A stretch of 64,000 nucleotides of DNA from Pseudomonadota bacterium (GTDB lineage Bacteria; Pseudomonadota; Gammaproteobacteria; Steroidobacterales; Woeseiaceae). The stretch lies in the NCBI GenBank assembly GCA_022572185.1, contig JACZWL010000003.1:1-64000 (forward strand), written 5' to 3'. Below are positions 44,423-53,261 of the stretch, piece by piece (within the stretch, counting starts at the first letter, position 1; each line of letters starts with the position of its first letter). The notes beneath the pieces were generated by a model. That model was not told the DNA's origin. It was given only the letters and a program-made list of their open reading frames with translations, and did not search any database. The position numbers were made by a program, and so were the translations under genes.

Positions 44423-44488
44423 TACTCCGTCAAGGTGATATTGATGGGCTCGCTGAGCCCATCAATATCACCTTGACGGAGTATCTAG
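44419..44488. repeat. perfect 29-bp hairpin at the 3' end of a small gene
   Basis: Bases 44423-44451 and 44455-44483 are exact reverse complements (29 bp, no mismatch) around a 3-base loop GCT. Four more pairs (CTAG/CTAG) follow after a single bulged T at 44484, for a stem of 33 bp that includes the stop codon of the preceding gene. There is no T-run after it, so it is not a classic terminator. Perfect pairing over this length suggests either recent origin or selection for an RNA structure. Confidence 0.85.
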
Positions 44489-44693
44489 AGTCTGTTCACG
44501 CCACAAATCGTTCGACGTTCTGTTGCTTGCGTGTTGCCGGCTTATCTTCCTCACTCGGAAGAGACTCTTGCCTGAGACATACTGGCAAAATGCCAGCAGC
44601 TGTCGGCCGGATCCTCATAAGGCCCTTGAAATGCTTCAGATTGGCACTATCGTGTCTGTCGTTGTGTGAGCTGTATTTGAGGAGAGCGAAAAG

Positions 44694-46613
44694 GTGGGCG
44701 AGAACCAGGACCGGGAAATACTGGGGTTCCAGACCGAAGTGCGGCAGCTGCTGCACTTGATGATCCATTCACTGTACAGCAACAAGGAAATATTCCTGCG
44801 GGAGTTAATATCGAACGCCTCTGATGCAGCGGACAGGCTTCGGTTCGAAGCGCTTGCCTCTCCCGAATTGTTGCAGGAGGATCCGGATCTCAAGATCCGC
44901 ATTGAGTACGACGACACCGCAAAAACCGTTGCTCTGATAGACAATGGTATCGGCATGTCCCGGGCCGAACTCGTCGAAAACCTCGGCACTATTGCAAAGT
45001 CCGGGACTGCCGACTTCCTTCAGCAGATGACCGGTGACGAGCAGAAAGACGCTCAACTGATTGGGCAGTTCGGCGTCGGCTTCTATTCTGCATTCATCGT
45101 CGCCGACAGAGTGGAGGTGGAGTCCAGGAGAGCGGGGCTGCCGGCGGACCAGGGCGTTCGTTGGGAGTCCGATGGTCAGGGCGAGTTTTCGATCGAAAAT
45201 GCGGATCTCCCGGAACGGGGAACGCGCGTCACCTTGCACCTCAAGGATGCAGAGTCCGAATTCTCGGAGTCACTGCGTCTTGAAACGCTGATTCACAAGT
45301 ATTCGGACCACATCGCTTTTCCGGTCCTTTTATCCAAGGCAGGTGATACCGATACGGAGCCGAAAACAGTCAATTCGGCAACGGCTCTCTGGACCAGGTC
45401 GCGATCGGAAATCAGCGCAGATGAATACAAGGAATTCTACAAGTATCTTACGCACGACTTTGCAGACCCGCTTTGTTGGAGCCATAACCGGGTAGAAGGC
45501 AAGAAGGAGTATACGAGCCTCCTTTATATTCCCGCGAATGCGCCGTTCGATCTTTGGAACCGGGAAATACCGCGGGGACTGAAGCTCTACGTGCAGCGCG
45601 TCTTTATCATGGATGAGGCGGAGCAGTTTCTTCCCTTGTATCTGCGTTTCGTGAAAGGAATCGTCGATTCTGCCGATCTGCCGCTCAACATATCCCGGGA
45701 GATGTTGCAGCGTGACCCTGAACTGTCAGCCATGCGCAAAGCATTGACACGCCGGGTGCTCGACATGTTGAGCAAGATGGCGACGAACGATCCAGAGGAC
45801 TACGAAAAGTTCTGGAACGAGTTTGGGCAGGTTGTCAAAGAGGGCTTCGTGGAGGATCAGAAAAATTGCGAGAAGCTGGCAAGGCTGCTTCGATTCGCAA
45901 GCACCCATACCGGGACCGACAAACAGGACCAGTCACTCGTGGACTATGTCGGCCGCGCGGGAGCCGACCAGGACAAGATTTACTACATCCTCGCCGAAAA
46001 CTTTGCGACGGCAAACGCGAGCCCGCATCTCGAACAGCTGCGGAAAAAGGGGATCGAAGTATTGCTGTTATATGAACGCATCGACCCGTGGATGGTCGGT
46101 CACCTGTCGGATTTCGAGGGCAAGGCCTTTCAGGATATTGGCCGCGGTCAACTGACCCTGCCTGACGCGGAAGGGGAGATCACGCAACAGGCCATGAACG
46201 ACGAGCATAAGCCACTGCTGAAGCGTATCAAGCAGGTACTCAAAGACAGGGTCGAGGCAGTCAACGTCAGCCAGCGCCTCGTTGAATCACCGGCCTGCGT
46301 CGTCGCTGGCGAACAGGACCCGGGTCCTCAACTTCGGCGCATGCTCGAAGCAAGCGGGCAAAAACTGCCGGAGTCGAAACCAATTCTGGAAATCAACGTC
46401 AGCCACCCGCTGGTGATGAGGTTGTCCGCGGAAACCGACAGTAGCAAGTTCGACGAACTGTCAGAAATTGTTCTCGATCACGCGTTGCTTGCCGAAGGGG
46501 CCCAGCTCCACAACCCGGCAGACTACGTCCGCCGCATGAATAACTTCCTGCTGGGCCTTGAACCGCAGGAGTCCGAGGCCTCGGACCATCAGGCCGAAGA
46601 TGCGGGCGATTAA
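44694..46613 (+). CDS. htpG: chaperone HtpG (bacterial Hsp90)
   Basis: A 639-residue Hsp90 homologue. The N-terminal ATP pocket motifs are all visible: [22 protein letters not shown] and the lid [11 protein letters not shown]. The middle domain has the catalytic arginine region (NISREMLQ) and the C-terminal dimer domain is complete. Acidic tail [13 protein letters not shown]. The GTG start at 44694 follows GAGGAG at good spacing. I see no clear sigma-32 promoter in the 270-bp gap, which is largely taken up by the hairpin at 44419-44488. Confidence 0.96.
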   Translation: MGENQDREILGFQTEVRQLLHLMIHSLYSNKEIFLRELISNASDAADRLRFEALASPELLQEDPDLKIRIEYDDTAKTVALIDNGIGMSRAELVENLGTIAKSGTADFLQQMTGDEQKDAQLIGQFGVGFYSAFIVADRVEVESRRAGLPADQGVRWESDGQGEFSIENADLPERGTRVTLHLKDAESEFSESLRLETLIHKYSDHIAFPVLLSKAGDTDTEPKTVNSATALWTRSRSEISADEYKEFYKYLTHDFADPLCWSHNRVEGKKEYTSLLYIPANAPFDLWNREIPRGLKLYVQRVFIMDEAEQFLPLYLRFVKGIVDSADLPLNISREMLQRDPELSAMRKALTRRVLDMLSKMATNDPEDYEKFWNEFGQVVKEGFVEDQKNCEKLARLLRFASTHTGTDKQDQSLVDYVGRAGADQDKIYYILAENFATANASPHLEQLRKKGIEVLLLYERIDPWMVGHLSDFEGKAFQDIGRGQLTLPDAEGEITQQAMNDEHKPLLKRIKQVLKDRVEAVNVSQRLVESPACVVAGEQDPGPQLRRMLEASGQKLPESKPILEINVSHPLVMRLSAETDSSKFDELSEIVLDHALLAEGAQLHNPADYVRRMNNFLLGLEPQESEASDHQAEDAGD

Positions 46614-46630
46614 AGACAGCGATTGACAGT

Positions 46631-48112
46631 CTAAAGCTGCGGATCGTTGCTCCGCATGTGCGGGACGACCAGCGCTCGCTCCATGCTGCTGAAGAACAGC
46701 TCGGTCAGGATTGCGAGGATGGCCGCCGGAATGGCGCCCTGAAGAATCAGCGAGCTGTCGTTCAAAGCCAGGCCGGTAACGATCGGGTCTCCCAGCCCAC
46801 CCGCACCAATAAATGCCGCGAGCGTCGCAGTGCCGATGCTGATTACCGCTGCCGTACGTATTCCGGCGATGACGTGCGGCATCGCAAGCGGCAGCAACAA
46901 ATACCGAAACTCCTGTCGCCGACTCATGGCCATTGCGGCCGCCACCTGGCGATAAGTGGGCGGTATCGTGAGCAAGGCTGTGATCGTGCTTCGCGCAATC
47001 GGCAGGAGAGAATAGAGAAACAAAGCGAGGATAGCCGGTTTTTGTCCGATGCCCATGAACGGAATCAGCAAGGCGAGCAACGCGATTGACGGAATCGTCT
47101 GCAAGAGACTCGCGAAGTAGAGAAATGCGTTGGCTACTGTTCGGCGCCGGTGCACGAGCAGCGCGATGCCAACGCCGACCAGAATCGCCAGCGACAATGC
47201 TGTCGCAGTCAGTTTCAGATGCCGTCGTGTGTTTCGCCAAAGCTGCGGAAATATTGTCGATCGGGCGTCACTCGTCGAAACCAGGCCCTCGTCACGGAGA
47301 AAGTCCGCCGCGACTTTCGGAATGCTGGTTCCCGGTTCCATTGCCAGCCGATTGAGCTGCTGCATCCTTGCATCGTCGATTCTGCCGCTCATTGACTCGA
47401 GCACCTCCAGTACTTCGGCCGGCAATCGATCATGGGTCAGATAGGCCGCAAAATATTTGGGAAAGTACTCGAGATCATCCTCGAGTAGCACGAGGTCGTA
47501 ACGGGTTAGCTCGCCGTCGGTCGAATAGGCGGCGATGACGTCCAGTTGTCCGTCCTCGATGGCCTGGTAAGCCAGGCCGTGATCGATGCCGTCTACGTCC
47601 TGGGTCAGCCCATACAAGACCTTCAGGCCGGGCCAGCCATCCTGACGATTCAGAAACTCGTGCGGAAAGGCAATTCTCAAGTCGTCGTGGCCGCGAAGAT
47701 CGGAAATCCTGAGAACGCCCGCGCTTCTTGAAAGATGCGCAGGGATTGCTATTGCATAAGTGTTATTGAAGCCCATTGGCGACAATAAGCTCAGGCCCCG
47801 CTCGGCGAGAGCGGTCCGGATGTCGGCGAGGCTGCTGATCCCCGACTGCGCGAGGATGACCTCGTTGATCGTGCCCGTATACTCGGGATAAAAATCGATC
47901 GCCCCGGTCTGCAATGCCTCATAACAGATTTTCGTGCCGCCCATTCCAAGGCGCCGGCGCACTTCGAAGCCCCGGTCTTCCAGCAGTTGGGCGCTGATCT
48001 CGGCAAGAATATAGCTTTCCGGAAACATCTTGCTGCCAACGACGACTGCCTGGCTGTGAGCAGCCGAGACTGCGAGCAACAGGGAGAAGGCTGTCATGAA
48101 GCGCTTATTCAT
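46631..48112 (-). CDS. fused osmoprotectant-type ABC binding protein and permease
   Basis: A 493-residue protein. A signal peptide (about 1-20) leads to an OpuAC/OpuBC-type substrate-binding domain (VVVGSKMFPESYILAEISAQLLEDRGFEV; YPEYTGT; AYSTDGELTRYDLVLLEDD; about 20-275), and then a permease domain with about six helices (about 300-490) and the EAA-type loop M-A-M-S-R-R-Q-E-F. The binding domain is N-terminal, the reverse of the permease-first fusions known from Gram-positive OpuA-type transporters. ATG 48112 overlaps the ATPase stop by 4 bp (ATGA). Likely ligands are betaine, choline, carnitine or proline-betaine-like compounds; the operon partner suggests a proline-related one. Confidence 0.87.
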   Translation of the reverse strand: MNKRFMTAFSLLLAVSAAHSQAVVVGSKMFPESYILAEISAQLLEDRGFEVRRRLGMGGTKICYEALQTGAIDFYPEYTGTINEVILAQSGISSLADIRTALAERGLSLLSPMGFNNTYAIAIPAHLSRSAGVLRISDLRGHDDLRIAFPHEFLNRQDGWPGLKVLYGLTQDVDGIDHGLAYQAIEDGQLDVIAAYSTDGELTRYDLVLLEDDLEYFPKYFAAYLTHDRLPAEVLEVLESMSGRIDDARMQQLNRLAMEPGTSIPKVAADFLRDEGLVSTSDARSTIFPQLWRNTRRHLKLTATALSLAILVGVGIALLVHRRRTVANAFLYFASLLQTIPSIALLALLIPFMGIGQKPAILALFLYSLLPIARSTITALLTIPPTYRQVAAAMAMSRRQEFRYLLLPLAMPHVIAGIRTAAVISIGTATLAAFIGAGGLGDPIVTGLALNDSSLILQGAIPAAILAILTELFFSSMERALVVPHMRSNDPQL

Positions 48113-48852
48113 CCGAGCTTGCCCGAGAGCCCGGCGCAAAGGTGCCCGACGTAGCTGTTTGCCGGTCGATTCATCACTTCATCGACGGTTCCGTGTTGTT
48201 GAAGTCTGCCGTTCCTCATCACCACGAGATCCTGCGCGAGATTGATCGCCTCCTGCGGATCGTGCGTGACGAGCACACAGGAAACTGACTCGCGCTCTTG
48301 CAGGCTGAGAAACTGCTCGTGAATGCTTCGGCGCGTAAGGGTGTCCAGTCCCGAAAACGGTTCATCGAGAAGGAGCAGTTCAGGATGCAGCATCATTGCG
48401 CGGCACAATCCGGCCCGTTGCTGTTGGCCGCCGGACAGTTCATGCGGATACCGGCCGAGCACGTCCTCCGGTAACTGCATCAGATCAAGCAGTTCCTGAA
48501 GTCGCGAGGCCCTGTCCGGTTCGCTCCAGCCGCTCAGCCTGCCAGGTAAGACGATGTTATCCCGGATCCTGAGGTGCGGAAAAAGCGCCACGTCCTGAAT
48601 CGCGTAGCCGATTCTCTTGCGCAGGGGCCTCGGTTTGTCGTAGTCGATGTCCGCACCCAGCGTCTTTACTGTTCCGGAATCGGGACGGAGCAGCCCGATA
48701 ATCAGTTGTACGAGGGTCGATTTGCCGCTCCCGCTTTCGCCGAGAATTGCCGTGGTTTGTCCCAACTTGAGCTTCAGCGAGACATTCTCGAGGGCGACCA
48801 CATTGCCGCGGCGCAATGAAACGTCGTGAAACTCGGTCGCGCTATCGTTCAC
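48109..48852 (-). CDS. ABC transporter ATP-binding protein, OpuCA/ProV-like without CBS domains
   Basis: A 247-residue ATPase paired with the fused binding protein/permease. Walker A is GESGSGKST (near residue 36), signature L-S-G-G-Q-Q-Q-R, Walker B LLLLDEPFSGLD, switch H in VLVTHDPQEA. It lacks the C-terminal CBS pair that senses ionic strength in OpuA/ProV, so uptake may be controlled by expression rather than by osmotic gating. Both ends overlap neighbours by 4 bp (ATGA), which fixes the operon order: dehydrogenase, ATPase, binding protein/permease. Confidence 0.92.
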   Translation of the reverse strand: MNDSATEFHDVSLRRGNVVALENVSLKLKLGQTTAILGESGSGKSTLVQLIIGLLRPDSGTVKTLGADIDYDKPRPLRKRIGYAIQDVALFPHLRIRDNIVLPGRLSGWSEPDRASRLQELLDLMQLPEDVLGRYPHELSGGQQQRAGLCRAMMLHPELLLLDEPFSGLDTLTRRSIHEQFLSLQERESVSCVLVTHDPQEAINLAQDLVVMRNGRLQQHGTVDEVMNRPANSYVGHLCAGLSGKLG

Positions 48853-50432
48853 GTTGGTGGTGGCGTTGACCAGCCATCCGGCAGCGGTCCCTGGTCAGAA
48901 ACGATTTCGCGGTGACCACTCCAGGTGGCAATAATCGCTTCGGGCGTACCGATCCCGGCAGCACGCGGATCTCCGCATGGGCCGAACCAGTGATTCTGCG
49001 GCGCGCCCGTAGTGCGGCCGCGCATGCCGCAATAGGTCGTGCCATTGACGGTCGCGCCCAGCACCTTCTTCAGGAAAAGGGCATCGTTGCTGACAACGCC
49101 CGCAGTCAGGTGATGCGATATCCGCTCCAGGATGTCGAGCACCATTGGCAGCTCGGAATCGGTATAGGTCACAACGATCTGAAACGGACCAAACAACTCA
49201 GTCGTTATTAGCTCGAACTGTGCCGTGCCAAACGCGCCTAAGGGTACTTTGACTGCAGTTGCCTCAAGTGCGCCGTAACAGGCCGGAATCGAGTGACCTT
49301 CGAGCGTTTTGCCACCAAACAACAACTCCGCATCGGAGATCGCCAGCAGGGCATCAATGTGTGCCAGCATTTTTTCGTTAGTCCAGGTCAGGACCGGTCC
49401 CAGCGTAAGGTCGTCAAGTTTGCGTCGCGCCGCAAGCTCGGCCAGTTTTGGCAACAACGCTTTTTCCCAGTTCTCGTGCACGAAGATAATGCTCTGCGCC
49501 GAACACTTCTGGCCGGAGGCGCTGTATGCGTCCTGATCTGATTGCCAGGCGACATAGTCCAGCCAATCTGCTTGAAAGTCCGGGCCGATGACTTTCCAGT
49601 CGAATCCGGCATCCTCCAGCCGGACGGCGCCGTTAACGATGGTCGAAACCTGTTCAGCGACAGAGCTCGAGCCCGTGAACTGCACCATGCGGATGTCATC
49701 TTTTGCTACATCAAGCAGTTTGCCCATCTCGGAGCCGGGGCAATGAATCAGGTCCACGTCGGTCGCCGGCAGACCGGCGTGGATAAGCAGGCGAAGAAAC
49801 TGCTCGAAAACGACGCTGACTTTGGAGTCGACTTTGACTAATGGACGGTTGCCCATGAACAAAGCGCCCATGACCTGCAGAGCAGGAATCTCGATTGGGA
49901 AATTAAAGGGCGCGATAAGGACCACTGGACCAAAGGGCCAGCGGTAGCCGCGCGTTTCCTGGCCCTGGTAATCCCCCGGATTCGAAAAACCGCGACTCAG
50001 GAAGCGCACGCTGTCGCCGGAAAAATTCTCGAGAAACACCCTCGTTACCGTTACTTCAGCGGCGCATTGTGGCCAGCTCTTGGGCATCACGCGCTGGATG
50101 AGTCGGGTGAAATAATCAGCGATGTCATCCTGCCGGAGCAAAGTGGCCGCCCTGGCGCAGATAGCTCCAAGTGCGAGGTATCGATCAGGGTTCTTGAGCG
50201 GATTGTGCAATCCGGACTTGGGGCAGCTCCTGAGACCCTCGATGAACGGGGCGTGAACCCGTGTATCGGGAACATGGAGAAATCTTTGGCCGTTCATCGG
50301 GTCAATGATGTCGTCCCGGGCATGATCCGCATCAAGCCAGGATCCGGCGACGAGGTTCTGGACATGTCCCGGGCTGGCCTCGGTCATGCCCTGTGCCGGA
50401 TCGACAGTGGCAAATGCAGGGACTTGAGGCAT
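48849..50432 (-). CDS. ALDH12-type 1-pyrroline-5-carboxylate dehydrogenase
   Basis: A 527-residue NAD-dependent aldehyde dehydrogenase. It reads very like the plant and protist ALDH12 group: RLEDAGFDWKVIGPD, YVAWQSDQDAYSASGQKCSAQS, GPFQIVVTYTDSELPMVL and GTTYCGMRGRTTGAPQNHWFGPCGDPRAAGIGTPEA (blocks named separately, not contiguous). The catalytic cysteine is in G-Q-K-C-S-A; the general-base glutamate sits in L-E-D-A-G instead of the common E-L-G-G. It should oxidise P5C/glutamate semialdehyde to glutamate, replacing the PutA dehydrogenase half. First gene of a coupled operon with an osmolyte-type ABC transporter. Confidence 0.88.
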   Translation of the reverse strand: MPQVPAFATVDPAQGMTEASPGHVQNLVAGSWLDADHARDDIIDPMNGQRFLHVPDTRVHAPFIEGLRSCPKSGLHNPLKNPDRYLALGAICARAATLLRQDDIADYFTRLIQRVMPKSWPQCAAEVTVTRVFLENFSGDSVRFLSRGFSNPGDYQGQETRGYRWPFGPVVLIAPFNFPIEIPALQVMGALFMGNRPLVKVDSKVSVVFEQFLRLLIHAGLPATDVDLIHCPGSEMGKLLDVAKDDIRMVQFTGSSSVAEQVSTIVNGAVRLEDAGFDWKVIGPDFQADWLDYVAWQSDQDAYSASGQKCSAQSIIFVHENWEKALLPKLAELAARRKLDDLTLGPVLTWTNEKMLAHIDALLAISDAELLFGGKTLEGHSIPACYGALEATAVKVPLGAFGTAQFELITTELFGPFQIVVTYTDSELPMVLDILERISHHLTAGVVSNDALFLKKVLGATVNGTTYCGMRGRTTGAPQNHWFGPCGDPRAAGIGTPEAIIATWSGHREIVSDQGPLPDGWSTPPPT

Positions 50433-50539
50433 ATTGTCCTCCGTTCTAATTAAATGTGGCCGAGAGCCTCGCAGAATATGATTGTACTGGGCGGTTGCGA
50501 AGCCGTCATGTGTGTAGAATTCGGCAGGGGGGGTACGCG

Positions 50540-50947
50540 ATGAAAAATCCGGTGAATAATTCCAGGAAACAGCGAGATGAGCTGCGGGACAAGCTGACTG
50601 ACGAGCAGTACGAGGTTACGCAAAACAAGGGGACGGAGCCCGCGTTTACAGGCAAGTATGTCGACCATAAAGAAGATGGAGCCTACCGGTGTATCTGTTG
50701 CGAAGCGGAATTATTCAGTTCCGGGCACAAATTTAACTCCGGGTCCGGCTGGCCGAGTTTTTGGCTGCCGCTGGCAGCGGAGAACGTCAAGATCGTGACA
50801 GACACGAGCCATGGAATGACTCGTGAGGAAGTCGTGTGCAGCAATTGCGGCGCTCACCTCGGTCATGTTTTCGAAGACGGTCCGCAACCGACGGGCTTAA
50901 GATACTGCATTAATTCGGCATCGCTGGATTTCGACAAAGCCGATTAG
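50540..50947 (+). CDS. msrB: peptide-methionine (R)-S-oxide reductase
   Basis: A 135-residue cytosolic MsrB. The zinc site is C-I-C-C plus C-S-N-C; the catalytic cysteine is in R-Y-C-I-N-S-A-S-L, and the family blocks GSGWPSFW and [10 protein letters not shown] are intact. It reduces methionine-R-sulfoxide in proteins. ATG 50540 is preceded by a G-rich stretch GGGGGGG; an 84-bp longer frame is rejected. It is divergent from the P5C dehydrogenase operon. Confidence 0.94.
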   Translation: MKNPVNNSRKQRDELRDKLTDEQYEVTQNKGTEPAFTGKYVDHKEDGAYRCICCEAELFSSGHKFNSGSGWPSFWLPLAAENVKIVTDTSHGMTREEVVCSNCGAHLGHVFEDGPQPTGLRYCINSASLDFDKAD

Positions 50948-51032
50948 AATTTTCATTATTGTGTGGCGTGCAGCCAAGCGTACAGGCAATAGTGCGGCGC
51001 GTCGCCGTTACTTTACAAAGGAATGGAACAGG

Positions 51033-51557
51033 ATGAATTTCAGAAAATCAATTTCAATATTTGTCTCGTTATTTGTTTTGACAGCCTGTGACCAGCCCGC
51101 ATCGGACACCGCCGGTCAGCTTACAGGTGCCGCGCCGGTCGCCGAAGAAACAGATCAAGAAGCAGAGTTACCGTTGGTGGAAATCACGCCCGGTCTTTCG
51201 ATGAAAATTTTGAAAGAAGGAGCCGGCGACACGGCCGAGAATGGCCAGATAGCCGTCGTGCATTACACGGGTTGGCTTTATGACGAAACAGCGGAAAACA
51301 ACAGGGGAGAGAAATTTGACAGCTCTGTTGACCGCGATGAGTATTTCAGCTTCATGCTGGGCGCCAGACGGGTAATACGGGGTTGGGACCAGGGTGTCGT
51401 TGGCATGAAGGTGGGAGAAACCAGAGAATTAACGATTGCGCCGGAATTGGCCTACGGAGAACGCGGGGCCGGCAATGTCATCGCCCCGGGCGCGACCCTG
51501 GTCTTTGAAATCGAACTGGCGGCGCTGCAGGGCACGGAACCGACCGCGTCGGAATAG
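51033..51557 (+). CDS. FKBP-type peptidyl-prolyl isomerase lipoprotein
   Basis: A 174-residue lipoprotein: signal with lipobox L-T-A-C (Cys near residue 19), a 40-residue acidic linker, then one FKBP domain (VHYTGWLYDETAENNRGEKFDSSVDRDEYFSF, RVIRGWDQGVVGMKVGE, LAYGERGAG, LVFEIEL). The active-site residues (Y, D, W, Y of the FKBP pocket) appear intact. It should act as a folding helper on the periplasmic side. It follows msrB by 85 bp and could be co-transcribed. Confidence 0.9.
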   Translation: MNFRKSISIFVSLFVLTACDQPASDTAGQLTGAAPVAEETDQEAELPLVEITPGLSMKILKEGAGDTAENGQIAVVHYTGWLYDETAENNRGEKFDSSVDRDEYFSFMLGARRVIRGWDQGVVGMKVGETRELTIAPELAYGERGAGNVIAPGATLVFEIELAALQGTEPTASE

Positions 51558-51705
51558 CGGTGATGATTGCTAGCTTTGGCCGAATAGATTCTCATCGATA
51601 AAGTGAACGGATGAGGTAAGCGCAGCATGCCCGCCCGTCGAACCGGGCAGGCTGCGGATTGCGCCCGTTTTACGCCGAAGACTGCAGGTTTTCGGCGTTC
51701 CGGCC

Positions 51706-51736
51706 TTGACTCTGTAGTCACTACAAGGTTTACACT
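51706..51736 (+). promoter_or_regulatory. MerR-family promoter/operator with 19-bp spacer
   Basis: TTGACT (51706-51711) and TACACT (51731-51736) are 19 bases apart. The spacer holds the perfect dyad TGTAGT-C-ACTACA (51713-51725). An over-long spacer with a central dyad is the hallmark of promoters opened by MerR-family metal sensors. The expected transcript start, about 51743, is next to the ATG at 51744, implying a leaderless or nearly leaderless mRNA. Confidence 0.75.
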
Positions 51737-51743
51737 CCTGACA

Positions 51744-52193
51744 ATGAATGCGATCGTGGAAATTGAGACAGGGGTGGATGATGCCTCGCTTGCCGGACAG
51801 GTGTGGGAGAATCCACGCCTGGCAAGGGGACTGGGCTGGGTAAGCCTGTTCGCCAGCGCCGGCACGTGGATCTGCTGTGCTCTACCGATACTCCTGGTCA
51901 CGGTGGGCGCAGGCGCGATCCTGGCGGGCATCACCAGCCAGTTTCCCTTGCTCACAGCCTTGGGTGCACACAAGAACTGGATGTTCGCAATATCCGCTGT
52001 CCTCCTGCTGGCTGCGGCCGGGTTGACGTGGCGTTCAGGACAACGCTGTCCGGCAGACCCTGTGCTGGCCCGGCAATGTCAGCGTGTGCGGCGGTGGAAC
52101 AAAAGAGTCTTGTGGGTTTCGGTAATCGTCTGGTTCATCGGTTTCATGGCGGCCTATCTGGCGCTGCCCGTGAGAATATATTTTGATCAATAG
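51744..52193 (+). CDS. MerT-like inner-membrane metal transporter
   Basis: A 149-residue membrane protein with three or four helices. The first helix carries a vicinal cysteine pair, A-G-T-W-I-C-C-A-L-P, as in MerT, where it receives Hg(II) from MerP. A second cysteine pair lies in the cytoplasmic loop (R-C-P-A-D-P-V-L-A-R-Q-C). The final helix ends in LPVRIYF, like MerT. The cation need not be mercury. ATG 51744 is one base past the predicted transcript start; GTG 51771 is an alternative. First gene of a three-gene operon; the frame upstream (from 51627) is non-coding. Confidence 0.8.
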   Translation: MNAIVEIETGVDDASLAGQVWENPRLARGLGWVSLFASAGTWICCALPILLVTVGAGAILAGITSQFPLLTALGAHKNWMFAISAVLLLAAAGLTWRSGQRCPADPVLARQCQRVRRWNKRVLWVSVIVWFIGFMAAYLALPVRIYFDQ

Positions 52194-52207
52194 CAGGTAG
52201 GCACGTT

Positions 52208-52507
52208 ATGCGTCAGCTGTTTATCGTTGCGGTTTTCTTCTTCCTGTCAGCAGCGGTTGTCGGTGCCGATGAAACAGTCCTCGAGATCGATATCAATGGG
52301 ATGACTTGCCCGTTTTGTGTTTACAGCCTCGAGAGAGAGCTGGGCCGATTGAGCGAGGTAAAACAGGTATTGATCAGCCTGAGATCAAGCAAGGCCCGGC
52401 TTACCCTGAAAGAGGGTGCGCACATCGACGCCGACACTCTGCGGGAAGTCGTTCTGGAGGCGGGCTTCACACCGGGCGAAGTTCGGGACGTTTCGGAAGG
52501 AAGTTAG
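52208..52507 (+). CDS. MerP-like periplasmic heavy-metal-binding protein
   Basis: A 99-residue protein: signal peptide (about 1-20, cleavage near V-G-A) and one heavy-metal-associated (HMA) domain with G-M-T-C-P-F-C at residues 30-36. MerP proteins have the same plan and pass metal to the MerT pair. The second conserved region L-E-A-G-F-T-P is intact. It sits 14 bp after the MerT-like gene and its stop overlaps the next start by one base (TAGTG). Confidence 0.88.
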   Translation: MRQLFIVAVFFFLSAAVVGADETVLEIDINGMTCPFCVYSLERELGRLSEVKQVLISLRSSKARLTLKEGAHIDADTLREVVLEAGFTPGEVRDVSEGS

Positions 52508-53229
52508 TGAGGTCGCACCGCGCGTTCACCTGGCTAGTCGCACTGGTGTGCCTGGTCGGAGACTCGGCGCACGCCGGTGGACTGCGATCCCTCGTGGCGT
52601 TGCCGCTGGAGCCCGGCGGCATCGTCGCCCGACTTCAAATCATTGGGGCATCGAGCCCAGACAACATAACCGTTACGGGAACCGTATTGTACGGGCTGAC
52701 AACGCGTCAGACCTTGATTTTCAGTGTTCCTTACAGAGATCTGGAACGCGGCGACGATGGCTTTGGATATCTCACGGGCTTGTATCGTCGCACCGTGTAC
52801 CAACACGATGAACCCAATGCAACGCGTCGCATTGCAGTCATCGGCGGTCTTCGTGTGCCGACGGACAGCGACCTTGACCCACAGATTAGTGCCGGTCTGG
52901 TCGCAACGGTGTACAGGCAGCGAAGCGAATGGGACTTCGATGTCGTGTGGATGGAAGCGCTCGGACGAAGCGGTAACAACGCTCGATATGATGTTTCCTG
53001 GCAGTATCGTCTCACCCCGTCAGAGTATCCGGAATGGGGGATACCGACCGAATGGCAGTCGGTGATCGAATTGGGCGGCCGGTATGCGGAGGGAACTGAA
53101 ATGGTTCATCAGCTGACTGTGGGTGCGCTCTGGGTTCATCCAAGCTGGGTACTCGAAACGGGGATTATTCAGGACTTGAACGGCCCCGACACAACGTCGT
53201 TCTTGCTGGGTATTCGAAAACATTTCTGA
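52507..53229 (+). CDS. putative outer-membrane beta-barrel protein of the metal operon
   Basis: A 240-residue exported protein starting at GTG 52507, which shares its G with the preceding TAG. A signal peptide (about 1-22, A-H-A-G) is followed by alternating hydrophobic/polar strands (TLIFSVPYRDL, SAGLVATVYRQ, EWDFDVVWMEALG, ELGGRYAEG, LTVGALWVHPSW) and the C-terminal phenylalanine typical of barrel proteins inserted by BAM. Family not recognised by name. Placement after MerT- and MerP-like genes suggests an outer-membrane step for the same metal. Confidence 0.72.
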   Translation: MRSHRAFTWLVALVCLVGDSAHAGGLRSLVALPLEPGGIVARLQIIGASSPDNITVTGTVLYGLTTRQTLIFSVPYRDLERGDDGFGYLTGLYRRTVYQHDEPNATRRIAVIGGLRVPTDSDLDPQISAGLVATVYRQRSEWDFDVVWMEALGRSGNNARYDVSWQYRLTPSEYPEWGIPTEWQSVIELGGRYAEGTEMVHQLTVGALWVHPSWVLETGIIQDLNGPDTTSFLLGIRKHF

Positions 53230-53261
53230 CCAAGGCGGGCGGGCGCACATATTACAAATGG

